NCBI GenBank assembly: GCA_002317155.1
Contig: DCIR01000059.1
Location: 1 to 30,339, forward strand
Length of the DNA: 30,339 nt
Source: Lachnospiraceae bacterium UBA1721
GTDB taxonomy: Bacteria; Bacillota; Clostridia; Lachnospirales; Lachnospiraceae
Direction of reading: 5' to 3'
A model generated the notes under the pieces. It had not been told where the DNA came from, searched no databases, and saw only the letters and a list, made by a program, of their open reading frames with translations. Each line of letters starts with the position of its first letter. Position 1 is the first letter of the stretch. This document shows positions 9,201 through 16,618 of this stretch, piece after piece. The translations under genes were made by a program, and so were the position numbers.

Positions 9201-9867
9201 TGGTGATGCCGTAATAACCTTCGATAACCTTGATTTTGGAGATTATGGTTCTGATGTTATTACAATCCCTGTATTTGAGATGATGAGTGCACCTTGTCCG
9301 ATTGAGATTTGGGAAGGCGTGCCCGGCGAGGAGAATGCGGAAAAACTTTTAGATGCCATATATCAGAAACCGAGCATATGGAATACCTATCAGCCTGAGA
9401 CTTATAAACTGCCCAGAAGAGTAAGTGGAATTACTACGATTTCATTGGCATTAAAAACTAAGGTCAGCATAGGCGGAATACTGTTTAAGAAGAGTGAGAA
9501 GGCATTCAGTCCTATAAAAGGAATTGAGTGTGATGCGGTGTTCGGGGACAGCTTCCGAAAAGAGGATACTGCCATCAGAGAGATAGGAAATAATGTTACG
9601 GTAGAATACAGAGGTATGGATTTTGGAGACAAGGGTACTTCAAAGATATATATCACAGGTTATACTCCCAATGATGTGAATTCTATCCATCTGGTAACCG
9701 GCGATGGTGAAAACGAGCAAAGATCAATAATTGATTTCCCTCACACTGACGGTACGGTTACTCTCGCATTTGATATTGAAAGAATAACAGGAGAAAAGAC
9801 CGTAAGATTTATATTCCTGCCGGGGTCAATATTCAATTTGGAAGAGTTTAGATTTGAGGAATCCTGA
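6211..9867 (+). CDS. Glycoside hydrolase family 2 (beta-galactosidase-like), large multidomain
   Basis: 1218 residues. The GH2 sugar-binding domain is at about 1-155 (WNEGWEFYKAEYG, IPHDW, FEGVYMDSTVYVNG, SRWYSGAGIYRNVW). The Ig-like domain at about 156-310 carries a Lys-rich insertion near 165-195. The TIM barrel at about 311-610 has IRTAHNMPAPELLELTDAMG and MDESFDCWE. Acid/base is E436 in WSIGNE; the nucleophile is probably E515 in FGSETSS. DUF4982-like and GH2 C5-like domains follow (about 625-805), then an Ig-like segment and two CBM6-like beta domains (about 990-1090 and 1105-1218; DFGDYGSD, MDFGDKGTSKIYI). There is no signal peptide, so it should act in the cytoplasm on imported oligosaccharides. 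SD GGGGTG (6201-6206) supports the ATG. GH2 also contains beta-glucuronidases and mannosidases; beta-galactosidase is the best guess. Confidence 0.92.
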   Translation: MLGKTLWNEGWEFYKAEYGKEIVDVEGSDFKKVNIPHDWLIYQGQYLYEDSTGFYRKNFVLDKDSEHRYEIYFEGVYMDSTVYVNGIEVGCWKYGYSSFFFDITNELADGENTILVKVNHRAPNSRWYSGAGIYRNVWFIENNTTHFVTDSMYISASEIESKQDKKKPIDSLLYRLFHSKKSSIEQELAEIAYPKCWEVCVSAELTGGIAQRASGLKNYLLKLDIPELHINECFDAYNALYAETEEGYQLVRVNVVAENPAPWGLDNPKLYNAKLSLIRKKDGDDWNNEDAEIRIDNAQDSIATDFGFRTIKFDTDMGFFLNGEHIKINGACEHHDLGALGAAFNKVAMRRKLTILKEMGINAIRTAHNMPAPELLELTDAMGFLVMDESFDCWELKKTEYDYARFFKEWQARDVRSWIRRDRNHPSIIMWSIGNEIYDTHADAHGEEITAMLKKEVETHDPKGNAVIGIGSNYMAWQGAQNCANILKFAGYNYAERLYDKHHETYPDWHIFGSETSSTLQSRGIYHFPYSQQVMAEADEQCSSLGNCTSTWGAKSTEYCITMDRDRVYSAGQFIWSGFDYIGEPTPYKNRNSYLGQIDTAGFFKDTAYIYRAAWTDYRKNPFVHIIPEYWDFNEGQLIDVRVVSNAPAVQLIVNGKHYDAVKLDQAHGDRFSADYVVPYEKGCIKAVACDNDGVELVSEERYSFRDPVKLVANLHYSEAELKAGCADMAFIEIGTVDADGHRVENDNTPVYVEVSGAGWLAGLDNGDSTDTEEYKGHSKRLFSGKMLAMIAAGNEPGMINVSIKSLDKNRSIAGTELSIKVEPSPAVEGISLLPEIHFSGKATVAENGNPVNSLENGVWIRKIELSLAKGKQNITAGETCVEVAADIFPKMAKQKLEWSVVNDAGIVSPIAQIVEIKETETGEIAVVQPRGDGDFRVRCLTRNSMRTAKVISELEFSVEGHGQATVNPYEIVRGALCTRHQGELRNAIEQGMSSPGGDAVITFDNLDFGDYGSDVITIPVFEMMSAPCPIEIWEGVPGEENAEKLLDAIYQKPSIWNTYQPETYKLPRRVSGITTISLALKTKVSIGGILFKKSEKAFSPIKGIECDAVFGDSFRKEDTAIREIGNNVTVEYRGMDFGDKGTSKIYITGYTPNDVNSIHLVTGDGENEQRSIIDFPHTDGTVTLAFDIERITGEKTVRFIFLPGSIFNLEEFRFEES

Positions 9868-9983
9868 CTTTTTTCAAAATAATAGCAAATAATGGCAAGA
9901 AGGAATAAGTTGGGGGAAAAAATAGCAAAAAATAAAAAGTTTATTTCCCTGACTAATGATATAAGTAAATTAGATATATTTTG

Positions 9984-10003
9984 TTTACAACTAGATTTGT
10001 AAA
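9984..10003. promoter_or_regulatory. 20-bp dyad, candidate operator in front of xylB
   Basis: Perfect 7-bp inverted repeat TTTACAA-CTAGAT-TTGTAAA ending 1 nt before the xylB ribosome binding site (AAGGAG, 10005-10010). A weak promoter (CTGACT 9949-9954, TAGATA 9971-9976) would place it just downstream of the start point, a usual repressor position. Further upstream AATAGCAAATAAT (9881-9893) and AATAGCAAAAAAT (9921-9933) are direct repeats 40 bp apart. Confidence 0.5.
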
Positions 10004-10017
10004 GAAGGAGAAAACGA

Positions 10018-11499
10018 ATGCTTTATATCGGAATTGATTTAGGTACTTCAGCAGTAAAATTGTTGCTTATGAATTCTGAAGGCGAAATCCTTAAGATTGT
10101 TTCTAAGGAGTATCCCCTTTATTTCCCTAATCCGGGCTGGTCTGAGCAGAAGCCTGAAGACTGGTACACTCAGTCAATGGCAGGTATCAAGGAGTTACTT
10201 GATGGCCAGGATAAGTCACAGGTTGCAGGCATCAGCTTCGGCGGACAGATGCATGGACTTGTAATCCTTGACAAGGATGATAATGTTATCCGTCCCGCAA
10301 TTCTTTGGAATGACGGAAGAACTACAGAGGAGACTAATTACCTCAATACTTCAATCGGTCGTGAGAAGCTTTCTCAGTACACCGCAAACATCGCATTTAC
10401 CGGATTTACCGCTCCCAAGATTCTTTGGGTTAAGAAGAACGAGCCTGAGAATTTCGCTAAGATTGCTAAGATTATGCTTCCTAAGGATTATCTTGCATAT
10501 ATGCTTACCGGAGTTCACTGCACAGATGTATCTGATGCATCAGGTATGCTTCTTTTCGATGTTAAGAATCGTAAGTGGTCTAAGGAAATGTGTGATATCT
10601 GTGGAGTTGATGAGACTCAGCTCGCAGCTATTTACGAGAGTTACGAGAAGGTTGGAACAGTTAAGCAGTCAGTAGCTGATGAGCTTGGTATTCCTGCTTC
10701 TACCATCGTTGCAGCAGGTGCCGGAGACAATGCGGCAGCAGCTGTTGGTACCGGTACAGTTGGTGACGGTGCTTGTAACGTATCACTCGGAACCAGCGGA
10801 ACTGTATTTATTTCATCAAAGAGCTTTGGTGTAGACAAGTACAATGCACTTCACTCATTTGACCATGCTGATGGAACCTATCACCTTATGGGATGCATGC
10901 TCAGTGCTGCATCTTGCAATAAGTGGTGGATGGACGAAATCATCGGAACCAAGGAATATGCTTCAGAGCAGGCTCCTATCACTGATGAGAAGCTTGGTAG
11001 CAACCATGTATACTTCCTTCCTTACCTTATGGGTGAGAGATCTCCTCACAACGATCCTAATGCAAGAGGAACATTTATTGGTATGACCATGGATAACACC
11101 AGAGCAGATATGACTCAGGCTGTTCTTGAAGGTGTTGCATTTGCACTCAGAGATTCAATCGAGGTTGCAAGAGCACTTGGCGTTGCTCCCGAGAGAACCA
11201 AGATCTGCGGTGGTGGTGCAAAGAGCCCTCTTTGGCAGAAGATTATTGCTAACGTTCTCAATATGAAGGTTGATATCCTCGAGGTTGAGGAAGGCCCTTC
11301 ACTTGGTGGAGCTATGCTTGCAGCTGTAGCAGCAGGTGAGTTCAAGACTGTTGAGGAAGTTGCAGCTAAGGTTGTAAAGATTAAGAAGACCGTTGAGCCC
11401 GATGCTGAAATCACTGCAAGATATGAGAAGCAGTATCAGGTATTCAAGGAGCTCTATCCTGCTTGCAAGCCTCTTTATGAGAAGATTGCTAAGAACTAA
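10018..11499 (+). CDS. xylB: Xylulokinase
   Basis: 493-residue FGGY-family kinase that phosphorylates D-xylulose to xylulose 5-phosphate with ATP in the cytoplasm. Seen: phosphate-binding GIDLGTSAVKLLLM at residues 4-17, PGWSEQKPEDWY, the xylulokinase-type GISFGGQMHGLVILD and ILWNDGRT, and KDYLAYMLTG. D237 in AAGAGDNAAAAVG sits where the catalytic base lies in XylB. The second phosphate motif is SLGTSGTVFIS, and the C-terminal FGGY signature region reads GVAFALRDSIEVARALG, then ICGGGAKSPLWQKI. Start fixed by AAGGAG 8 nt upstream. Codon use is strongly biased, like the isomerase gene that follows, suggesting high expression. Family members also act on L-xylulose, D-ribulose or erythrulose, but the motifs favour XylB. 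Confidence 0.94.
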   Translation: MLYIGIDLGTSAVKLLLMNSEGEILKIVSKEYPLYFPNPGWSEQKPEDWYTQSMAGIKELLDGQDKSQVAGISFGGQMHGLVILDKDDNVIRPAILWNDGRTTEETNYLNTSIGREKLSQYTANIAFTGFTAPKILWVKKNEPENFAKIAKIMLPKDYLAYMLTGVHCTDVSDASGMLLFDVKNRKWSKEMCDICGVDETQLAAIYESYEKVGTVKQSVADELGIPASTIVAAGAGDNAAAAVGTGTVGDGACNVSLGTSGTVFISSKSFGVDKYNALHSFDHADGTYHLMGCMLSAASCNKWWMDEIIGTKEYASEQAPITDEKLGSNHVYFLPYLMGERSPHNDPNARGTFIGMTMDNTRADMTQAVLEGVAFALRDSIEVARALGVAPERTKICGGGAKSPLWQKIIANVLNMKVDILEVEEGPSLGGAMLAAVAAGEFKTVEEVAAKVVKIKKTVEPDAEITARYEKQYQVFKELYPACKPLYEKIAKN

Positions 11500-11531
11500 T
11501 ATTGATTATTGAGCGGATGGTCATATAAAAC

Positions 11532-11568
11532 ATTCGTAAATAATTCATATTAATTCGCAAATAATTGA
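11532..11568. promoter_or_regulatory. Two direct repeats 21 bp apart, candidate activator sites
   Basis: ATTCGTAAATAATTCA (11532-11547) and ATTCGCAAATAATTGA (11553-11568) match at 14 of 16 positions and lie exactly 21 bp, two helical turns, apart. The second overlaps a TTGACC -35-like box (11565-11570). GCAAATAAT also occurs upstream of xylB at 9885-9893, so a common regulator is possible. Confidence 0.5.
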
Positions 11569-11618
11569 CCATATTGCGAGATTTTGTTATATGTACAAAA
11601 TCTCGCGTGTGATATAAT
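11565..11618 (+). promoter_or_regulatory. Promoter region of the isomerase gene with overlapping 31-bp dyad
   Basis: Candidate P1: TTGACC (11565-11570), 17 bp, TATATG (11588-11593) with an extended TG. Candidate P2: extended -10 TGATATAAT (11610-11618). A perfect 12-bp inverted repeat, GCGAGATTTTGT (11576-11587) and ACAAAATCTCGC (11595-11606), covers the P1 -10 and the region just upstream of the P2 -10. It is not followed by a T-run, so it is better read as an operator than as a terminator of xylB. Confidence 0.6.
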
Positions 11619-11659
11619 TTAAGTACCTTAAACAAAATTATTTTTTGGAGGAAAATTAA

Positions 11660-13147
11660 ATGCTTAAGAACATTCCTAACGTGAAACTGGGAATCATCGC
11701 TGTAAGCCGTGACTGTTTCCCTATCGCACTTTCAACTCAGCGTCGCAAGAACATCGTTGGCGCTTATCAGGGAGACGATCTTTACGAGTGCCCTATTACT
11801 GTTGAGAACGAGCTTGATATGCTCAAGGCAGTAGAGGATGTAAAGAAGGCAGAGTGTAACGCTCTTGTTGTATTCCTTGGAAACTTTGGTCCTGAGACTC
11901 CTGAAACTCTTATCGCTAAGAATTTCGATGGTCCTTGCATGTTCGTTGCAGCTGCTGAAGGCGACGGCGACATGATCAACGGACGTGGTGATGCATACTG
12001 TGGTATGCTTAACTGCTCATACAACCTTGGAATGAGACATCTTAAGGGCTATATTCCTGAGTATCCTGTAGGAACTGCTACTGAGATCGCTCAGATGATC
12101 AAGGACTTCGTTCCTGTAGCAAGAGCCGTAATCGGTGTTTCTAACCTTAAGATTATTACCTTTGGTCCCAGACCTCAGGACTTCTTCGCTTGCAACGCTC
12201 CTATTAAGGGTCTCTATGAGATCGGTGTTGAAATCGAAGAAAACTCAGAGCTTGACCTCTTTGTATCATTCAAGGAGCACGAGAACGATCCTCGTATCCC
12301 TGCAGTATGTGAAGAGATGGCTAAGGAGATGGGTGAAGGAAAGTATTATCCTGAACTCAATGCTCGTATGGCACAGTTCGAGCTCACTCTTCTTGACTGG
12401 GCTGAGAACCACAAGGGTTCTAGACAGTATGTTGCATTCGCTGACAAGTGCTGGCCTGCATTCCCCTCAATCTTCGGATTTGAGCCCTGCTATGTAAACA
12501 GCCGTCTTGCAAGCCGCGGAATTCCTGTAGCTTGTGAGGTAGATATCTACGGTGCACTTTCAGAGTACATCGGTATCTGCGTATCAGCTGATACTGTAAC
12601 TCTTCTTGATATCAACAACTCAGTTCCTCAGTACATCTATGATGAGGACATCACCAAGAAGTATGGCGATAAGTATAAGCTTAACGACACCTTCATGGGA
12701 TTCCACTGTGGAAATACTCCTGAGTGCAAGATGTGTGCAGACAGAGCTGTTAAGTATCAGCTCATCCAGCACAGACTCCTTGAGCCCGAAGGAAGCGATC
12801 CTGACTTCACTCGTGGTACTCTTGAGGGAGACATCGCTGCATCTGATATCACCTTCTATCGTCTCCAGTGCGACAGCCAGGGCGTTCTCCGCAGCTACAT
12901 CGCTGAGGGTGAAATCCTTGATGTTCCTACCAGATCATTCGGTGGTATCGCAATCTTCGGTATCGAGGAGATGGGACGTTTCTATCGTCACGTTCTCGTT
13001 CAGAAGGGTTATCCTCATCACGGAGCAGTTGCTTTCGCACATGTTGGAAAGTATCTCTTCGAGACCTTCAAGTTCCTTGGAGTACAGGATATCGCTTACA
13101 ACCAGCCTAAGAGTCTTCCTTATCCTACCGAGAATCCTTTTGTATAA
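11660..13147 (+). CDS. FucI/AraA-family aldose isomerase, probable non-classical xylose isomerase
   Basis: 495-residue cytoplasmic metal-dependent sugar isomerase of the L-fucose/L-arabinose isomerase fold. Probable metal ligands are E293 (ACEVDIYGAL), D317 (LLDINNS) and H454 (HHGAVAFAHVGK). The 24-residue spacing of Glu and Asp equals that of E337/D361 in E. coli FucI. Good SD GGAGG at 11647-11651. Codon use is the most biased in the window (AAC, TTC, CTT, AAG), so the protein is probably abundant. It follows xylB, and no classical xylA is present. I recall a FucI-related protein of Clostridium acetobutylicum, encoded near xylB, being proposed as an alternative xylose isomerase; the same role is the best reading here. 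L-fucose, D-arabinose or L-arabinose remain possible. Confidence 0.82.
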   Translation: MLKNIPNVKLGIIAVSRDCFPIALSTQRRKNIVGAYQGDDLYECPITVENELDMLKAVEDVKKAECNALVVFLGNFGPETPETLIAKNFDGPCMFVAAAEGDGDMINGRGDAYCGMLNCSYNLGMRHLKGYIPEYPVGTATEIAQMIKDFVPVARAVIGVSNLKIITFGPRPQDFFACNAPIKGLYEIGVEIEENSELDLFVSFKEHENDPRIPAVCEEMAKEMGEGKYYPELNARMAQFELTLLDWAENHKGSRQYVAFADKCWPAFPSIFGFEPCYVNSRLASRGIPVACEVDIYGALSEYIGICVSADTVTLLDINNSVPQYIYDEDITKKYGDKYKLNDTFMGFHCGNTPECKMCADRAVKYQLIQHRLLEPEGSDPDFTRGTLEGDIAASDITFYRLQCDSQGVLRSYIAEGEILDVPTRSFGGIAIFGIEEMGRFYRHVLVQKGYPHHGAVAFAHVGKYLFETFKFLGVQDIAYNQPKSLPYPTENPFV

Positions 13148-13197
13148 GCAAAAGATTCGTGACAGAAGGTTAACGGCCTAGCTAAATAAGTTATTTA

Positions 13198-13233
13198 ATA
13201 GTGCTTTGAGAGTAATCTCAAAGCACTATTTTT
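13198..13233 (+). terminator. Terminator after the isomerase gene
   Basis: Perfect 14-bp stem ATAGTGCTTTGAGA (13198-13211) with TCTCAAAGCACTAT (13216-13229), GTAA loop, then T-run to 13233. Confidence 0.93.
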
Positions 13234-13309
13234 GTGTTACGGATATGTTCGTTTCATAATGTAAAACAATTTTCGGGGATAGTGATTAGTCATGAATAGA
13301 TAAATATTA

Positions 13310-13339
13310 TTGAAGATATAGTGATGTATCTGATAGAAT
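13310..13339 (+). promoter_or_regulatory. Promoter of the GH9 cellulase gene
   Basis: TTGAAG (13310-13315), 18-bp spacer, TAGAAT (13334-13339) with extended TG at 13331-13332. It lies 54 nt upstream of the GH9 start and behind a strong terminator, so the cellulase is transcribed on its own. Confidence 0.65.
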
Positions 13340-13392
13340 GTTTGAGATAAAACATACGAAGAGTTGGGGAACTAATCGTTAAAGGAGTCAGT

Positions 13393-16185
13393 ATGGGAGA
13401 TTTACAGGATAATGATGTAAAGAAGAATGCATCGCCATGGAAGATTATTCTTCCGATTATTGTGGTGGGAGCAATTATTGCTGGAAATATAATAGCAATA
13501 AATATTAGAAAAAAAGCTTCTGATGATTCGAGCAAAGCAGAAAATTCTGTCAGCTCGACAATAGGTAATGGAGATAATGGAACAGGTGAAGTAACATCGG
13601 GTACCGGAAATGATAATTCCGGTTCTGCTGAAAATAGTGATAGCAGCAATTCCGACGATTCTGACAATTCGGGGAATTCCGGCAATTCAGCAGGGAATGG
13701 TCAGTCGGGCAATACTACAGGAACAGGTAATTATTCCACATATTCAGTAGACGGATTATCTTTGTCAGGAGATGGCTACGAGGGTATAGCCGGAACCGGT
13801 AATTATAATTACGGTGAAGCTTTGCAGAAATCTATTCTTTTTTATGAACTTCAAAGATCAGGTGCACTTCCTGATACTACAAGAAGTAACTGGAGGGGAG
13901 ATTCATGCTTAAATGATGGCCAGGATGCCGGACTTGATTTGAGCGGAGGATGGTTTGATGCAGGAGATAATGTAAAATTCAATCTTCCTATGGCTTATAC
14001 CACAGCTATGCTCGGATGGTCTCTTTACGAGGATTTTGATGCTTATGAAGAGAGTGGACAGCTGGAGTATCAGCTCAATAATCTAAGATTTGTGTGTGAT
14101 TATTTTATAAAGTGTCATCCGGAAGATGAGGTATATTACTATCAGGTTGGAGATGGTGGATCGGATCATTCATGGTGGGGTGCTGCTGAGCTTGTAGAGA
14201 CCAGAATGAGTAGACCTTCATATTGCGTCACAGCATCTAATCCGGGTTCATGCGTAACAGGAGAAACTGCAGCAGCTCTTGCTGTTGCAAGTGTTATTTT
14301 TAAGGATATTGATCCTGAATACAGTGCTCTGTGCCTTGCACATTCTGAGAGCCTGTATGATTTTTCTGAAAAATATAAGAGCGATGCGGGATACACAGCT
14401 GCTAACGGATTCTACAATTCATGGAGTGGTTTTTACGATGAGCTTGCATGGGCCGGAGCCTGGCTTTATATTGCGACCGGTGATGAGAGTTATCTGAATA
14501 AAGCAGAGGAATACTATCCGCTTGCTAATCAGGATTACGACTGGGCAATGTGCTGGGATGATGTTCATATCGGTGCAGCTTTGGTTTTGGCTCAGATTAC
14601 GGATAAGGATATATACAAGGATGCTGTTGAAAATCATCTTGATTGGTGGACTACAGGAAATGGCGGTAACAGAATAACTTATACACCTGACGGTCTGGCA
14701 TGGCTTGACAGTTGGGGATCTCTCAGATACGCAACCACAACTGCTTTTCTGGCAGGAGTATATAGTGAGTGGGACGGATGTGCTGATTCAAAGGTTCAGA
14801 CATATTGGGATTTTGCTGTAAGCCAGGCTGATTATGCACTTGGAAGTACAGGATTTTCTTATATGGTAGGATATGGTGATTCATATCCGCAGCATATCCA
14901 CCATCGTACTGCACAGGGTTCTTACAGCAATAATATGAATGAACCTTCAAATGCAAGACATATCCTTGTGGGTGCTCTTGTCGGTGGACCTGATGCGTCA
15001 GGCCATTATACGGATGAAGTATCTAACTACAATACCAATGAGGTTGCGTGTGATTATAATGCTGGTTTTACCGGATTACTGGCTAAGCTTTACACCAGAT
15101 ATCATGGAGAAACAATTATTAATCTTGGCGCGGTGGAAGAGCCCGGAGACGAGTTCTTTGCAGAGGCATCATTAAACGTAGACGGAAATGATTTTGTAGA
15201 GATAAGAGCATTTGTATATAATGAGACAGCCTGGCCGGCCCGTGCAAATAAGGATTTGGAGCTTAGATATTTCTTTGATCTTACAGAGGTGTATGAGGCC
15301 GGAGGAACAATAGACGATATTGAGATTACAACCAATTATGTTCAGGCTCTTCAGTCAACAGAGTTCTTCATTTGGGATGAAGACAGTCATATTTATTATT
15401 TGAGTATCAAGTTTACTGATGGAGAGGTGTATCCCGGCGGACAGGAGTACTATAAGAAAGAAGTACAGGTTAGAATGCGTGGTACAAAAGGAGTATGGGA
15501 CAGTAGTAATGACTATTCATATTCCGGACTTGCACAAGGTAATCCTGTAGCGGCGGCTAATATGGCTCTGTATGAAGGCGGGGAACTGGTATATGGTTCT
15601 GAGCCCGCTGCAGGCAGTCATATGGGGGCAAGTGCAGGTAATATCAGCAGCTCGGGTAACGGCAATAATTCGGGTAGTGGAAATAATAACGGCACCGGAA
15701 ATAATAATGGAAGCGGAAATACCGGCAACGGAGGGACTGCTAATTCTACTCCGATTAATTCAACGGCACAGCAGGGCGATTTGAGCGTGACCGTAGATTA
15801 CAGTTCGACAGGAAGCAGCGTAAACAGTATTTCCGGTACGATTAATATTAAGAATACCGGCAACGGTGTCGTGTCTCTTAGAGACCTGGTGATTAAGTAT
15901 TATTTCACAAATGAAGAGGGAAAGAGCCTTACGTTTTCATGTTACTATGCCGGCATCCAGGGAACTAATTATGGTGCGGTTAACGGATGTACAGGAGTGT
16001 ATGAAGATACTACAGAACATGATTCAGATACGGTTTGTGTAATATCGTTTACGGACAATATGGGATTAAGTGCCGGAGATACCCTGAGTGTTAATTTCTG
16101 CATTAATCACAGCGATTGGTCGAATATGAATATGACAAATGATTATTCGGCACAGTCTGCGGCCAATATTGAGGTTACATTTTAA
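13393..16185 (+). CDS. Membrane-anchored GH9 endoglucanase with CBM3 modules
   Basis: 930 residues. A short basic N-terminus and one hydrophobic segment (about 16-38, PWKIILPIIVVGAIIAG) followed by IRKK with no clear cleavage site suggest a type II anchor rather than a secreted enzyme. A Ser/Asn/Gly-rich linker runs to about residue 115. The GH9 catalytic domain spans about 133-570: NYGEALQKSILFYELQRSG, GGWFDAGDNVKF (D189 and D192, nucleophilic-water base), HHR near 503-505, and NEVACDYNAGFTG with E550 as proton donor. CBM3c-like (about 575-735), a Gly/Asn linker and a C-terminal CBM3-like domain (about 790-930) follow, the layout of processive theme-B GH9 enzymes. It cuts beta-1,4-glucan at the cell surface. 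AAAGGAG (13381-13387) fixes the start. Monocistronic between promoter and terminator. Confidence 0.95.
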   Translation: MGDLQDNDVKKNASPWKIILPIIVVGAIIAGNIIAINIRKKASDDSSKAENSVSSTIGNGDNGTGEVTSGTGNDNSGSAENSDSSNSDDSDNSGNSGNSAGNGQSGNTTGTGNYSTYSVDGLSLSGDGYEGIAGTGNYNYGEALQKSILFYELQRSGALPDTTRSNWRGDSCLNDGQDAGLDLSGGWFDAGDNVKFNLPMAYTTAMLGWSLYEDFDAYEESGQLEYQLNNLRFVCDYFIKCHPEDEVYYYQVGDGGSDHSWWGAAELVETRMSRPSYCVTASNPGSCVTGETAAALAVASVIFKDIDPEYSALCLAHSESLYDFSEKYKSDAGYTAANGFYNSWSGFYDELAWAGAWLYIATGDESYLNKAEEYYPLANQDYDWAMCWDDVHIGAALVLAQITDKDIYKDAVENHLDWWTTGNGGNRITYTPDGLAWLDSWGSLRYATTTAFLAGVYSEWDGCADSKVQTYWDFAVSQADYALGSTGFSYMVGYGDSYPQHIHHRTAQGSYSNNMNEPSNARHILVGALVGGPDASGHYTDEVSNYNTNEVACDYNAGFTGLLAKLYTRYHGETIINLGAVEEPGDEFFAEASLNVDGNDFVEIRAFVYNETAWPARANKDLELRYFFDLTEVYEAGGTIDDIEITTNYVQALQSTEFFIWDEDSHIYYLSIKFTDGEVYPGGQEYYKKEVQVRMRGTKGVWDSSNDYSYSGLAQGNPVAAANMALYEGGELVYGSEPAAGSHMGASAGNISSSGNGNNSGSGNNNGTGNNNGSGNTGNGGTANSTPINSTAQQGDLSVTVDYSSTGSSVNSISGTINIKNTGNGVVSLRDLVIKYYFTNEEGKSLTFSCYYAGIQGTNYGAVNGCTGVYEDTTEHDSDTVCVISFTDNMGLSAGDTLSVNFCINHSDWSNMNMTNDYSAQSAANIEVTF

Positions 16186-16193
16186 TAAAAATA

Positions 16194-16231
16194 AAAAGCG
16201 GTTATCCGATATTGGATACCGCTTTTATTTT
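16194..16231 (+). terminator. Terminator after the GH9 gene
   Basis: Stem AAAAGCGG/CCGCTTTT plus TATCC/GGATA with one bulged T, GATATT loop, tail TTTTATTTT. The A-rich 5' side makes it potentially active in both directions. Confidence 0.85.
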
Positions 16232-16561
16232 ATAGTTTATAAGGTGCCTACATGTAAGAAATGAAGAATTGTTAAAGAATGAAATAATTGAAATAGAAAG
16301 TAACAAGAAAATAGAAAACTGAAATCAGATTATTAAAAGAATAAGTCTGACCACAGTCGTATAGAAAATGAAGTCGTTGATCAGGCGAAATCATTTTAAG
16401 AACAGGTAGGGCCTCAACGTAAATAAGGATATAACGGATTGAGCAGAAAATAAACAAAAAAGGAATGAGCGGTCGAAAAAAGGAATAAGCGGTCAAAATC
16501 CTTAAGATTATTTGAAGATTGTGGCTTCAAAATAGACAGATTGACTGTGATGGAGTATTAT
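16232..16561. other. Gene-poor 330-bp stretch with a 20-bp tandem repeat
   Basis: No convincing reading frame: plus-strand ATGs give peptides of at most 13 codons. AAAAAAGGAATGAGCGGTC (16456-16474) is repeated 20 bp later with one change (16476-16494). A small hairpin, GAAG and CTTC arms, is near 16513-16527. Because a good terminator follows directly (16562-16602), the stretch may be the body of a small untranslated RNA; no clear promoter was found in it. Confidence 0.5.
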
Positions 16562-16602
16562 AAGACTATCTATGTTTAGGCATAGATGGTCTTTGTTTTT
16601 TG
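16562..16602 (+). terminator. Second terminator, not preceded by a recognisable gene
   Basis: 13-bp stem AAGACTATCTATG (16562-16574) with CATAGATGGTCTT (16581-16593), one G-U pair, TTTAGG loop, then TGTTTTTT. It lies 330 bp after the GH9 terminator and 73 bp before thrH. Confidence 0.85.
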
Positions 16603-16618
16603 TTAGTAAGATAAAGTT

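Noticed and set aside
11576..11606. 12-bp hairpin as terminator of xylB
   Set aside because: No T-run follows, and it overlaps promoter elements, so an operator is more likely.
16272..16496. Minus-strand hydrophobic 74-codon frame (TTG start, AAGGA nearby)
   Set aside because: Hydrophobicity follows from AT-rich sequence, there is no recognisable family, and it reads through the 20-bp repeats; kept only as a remote possibility.
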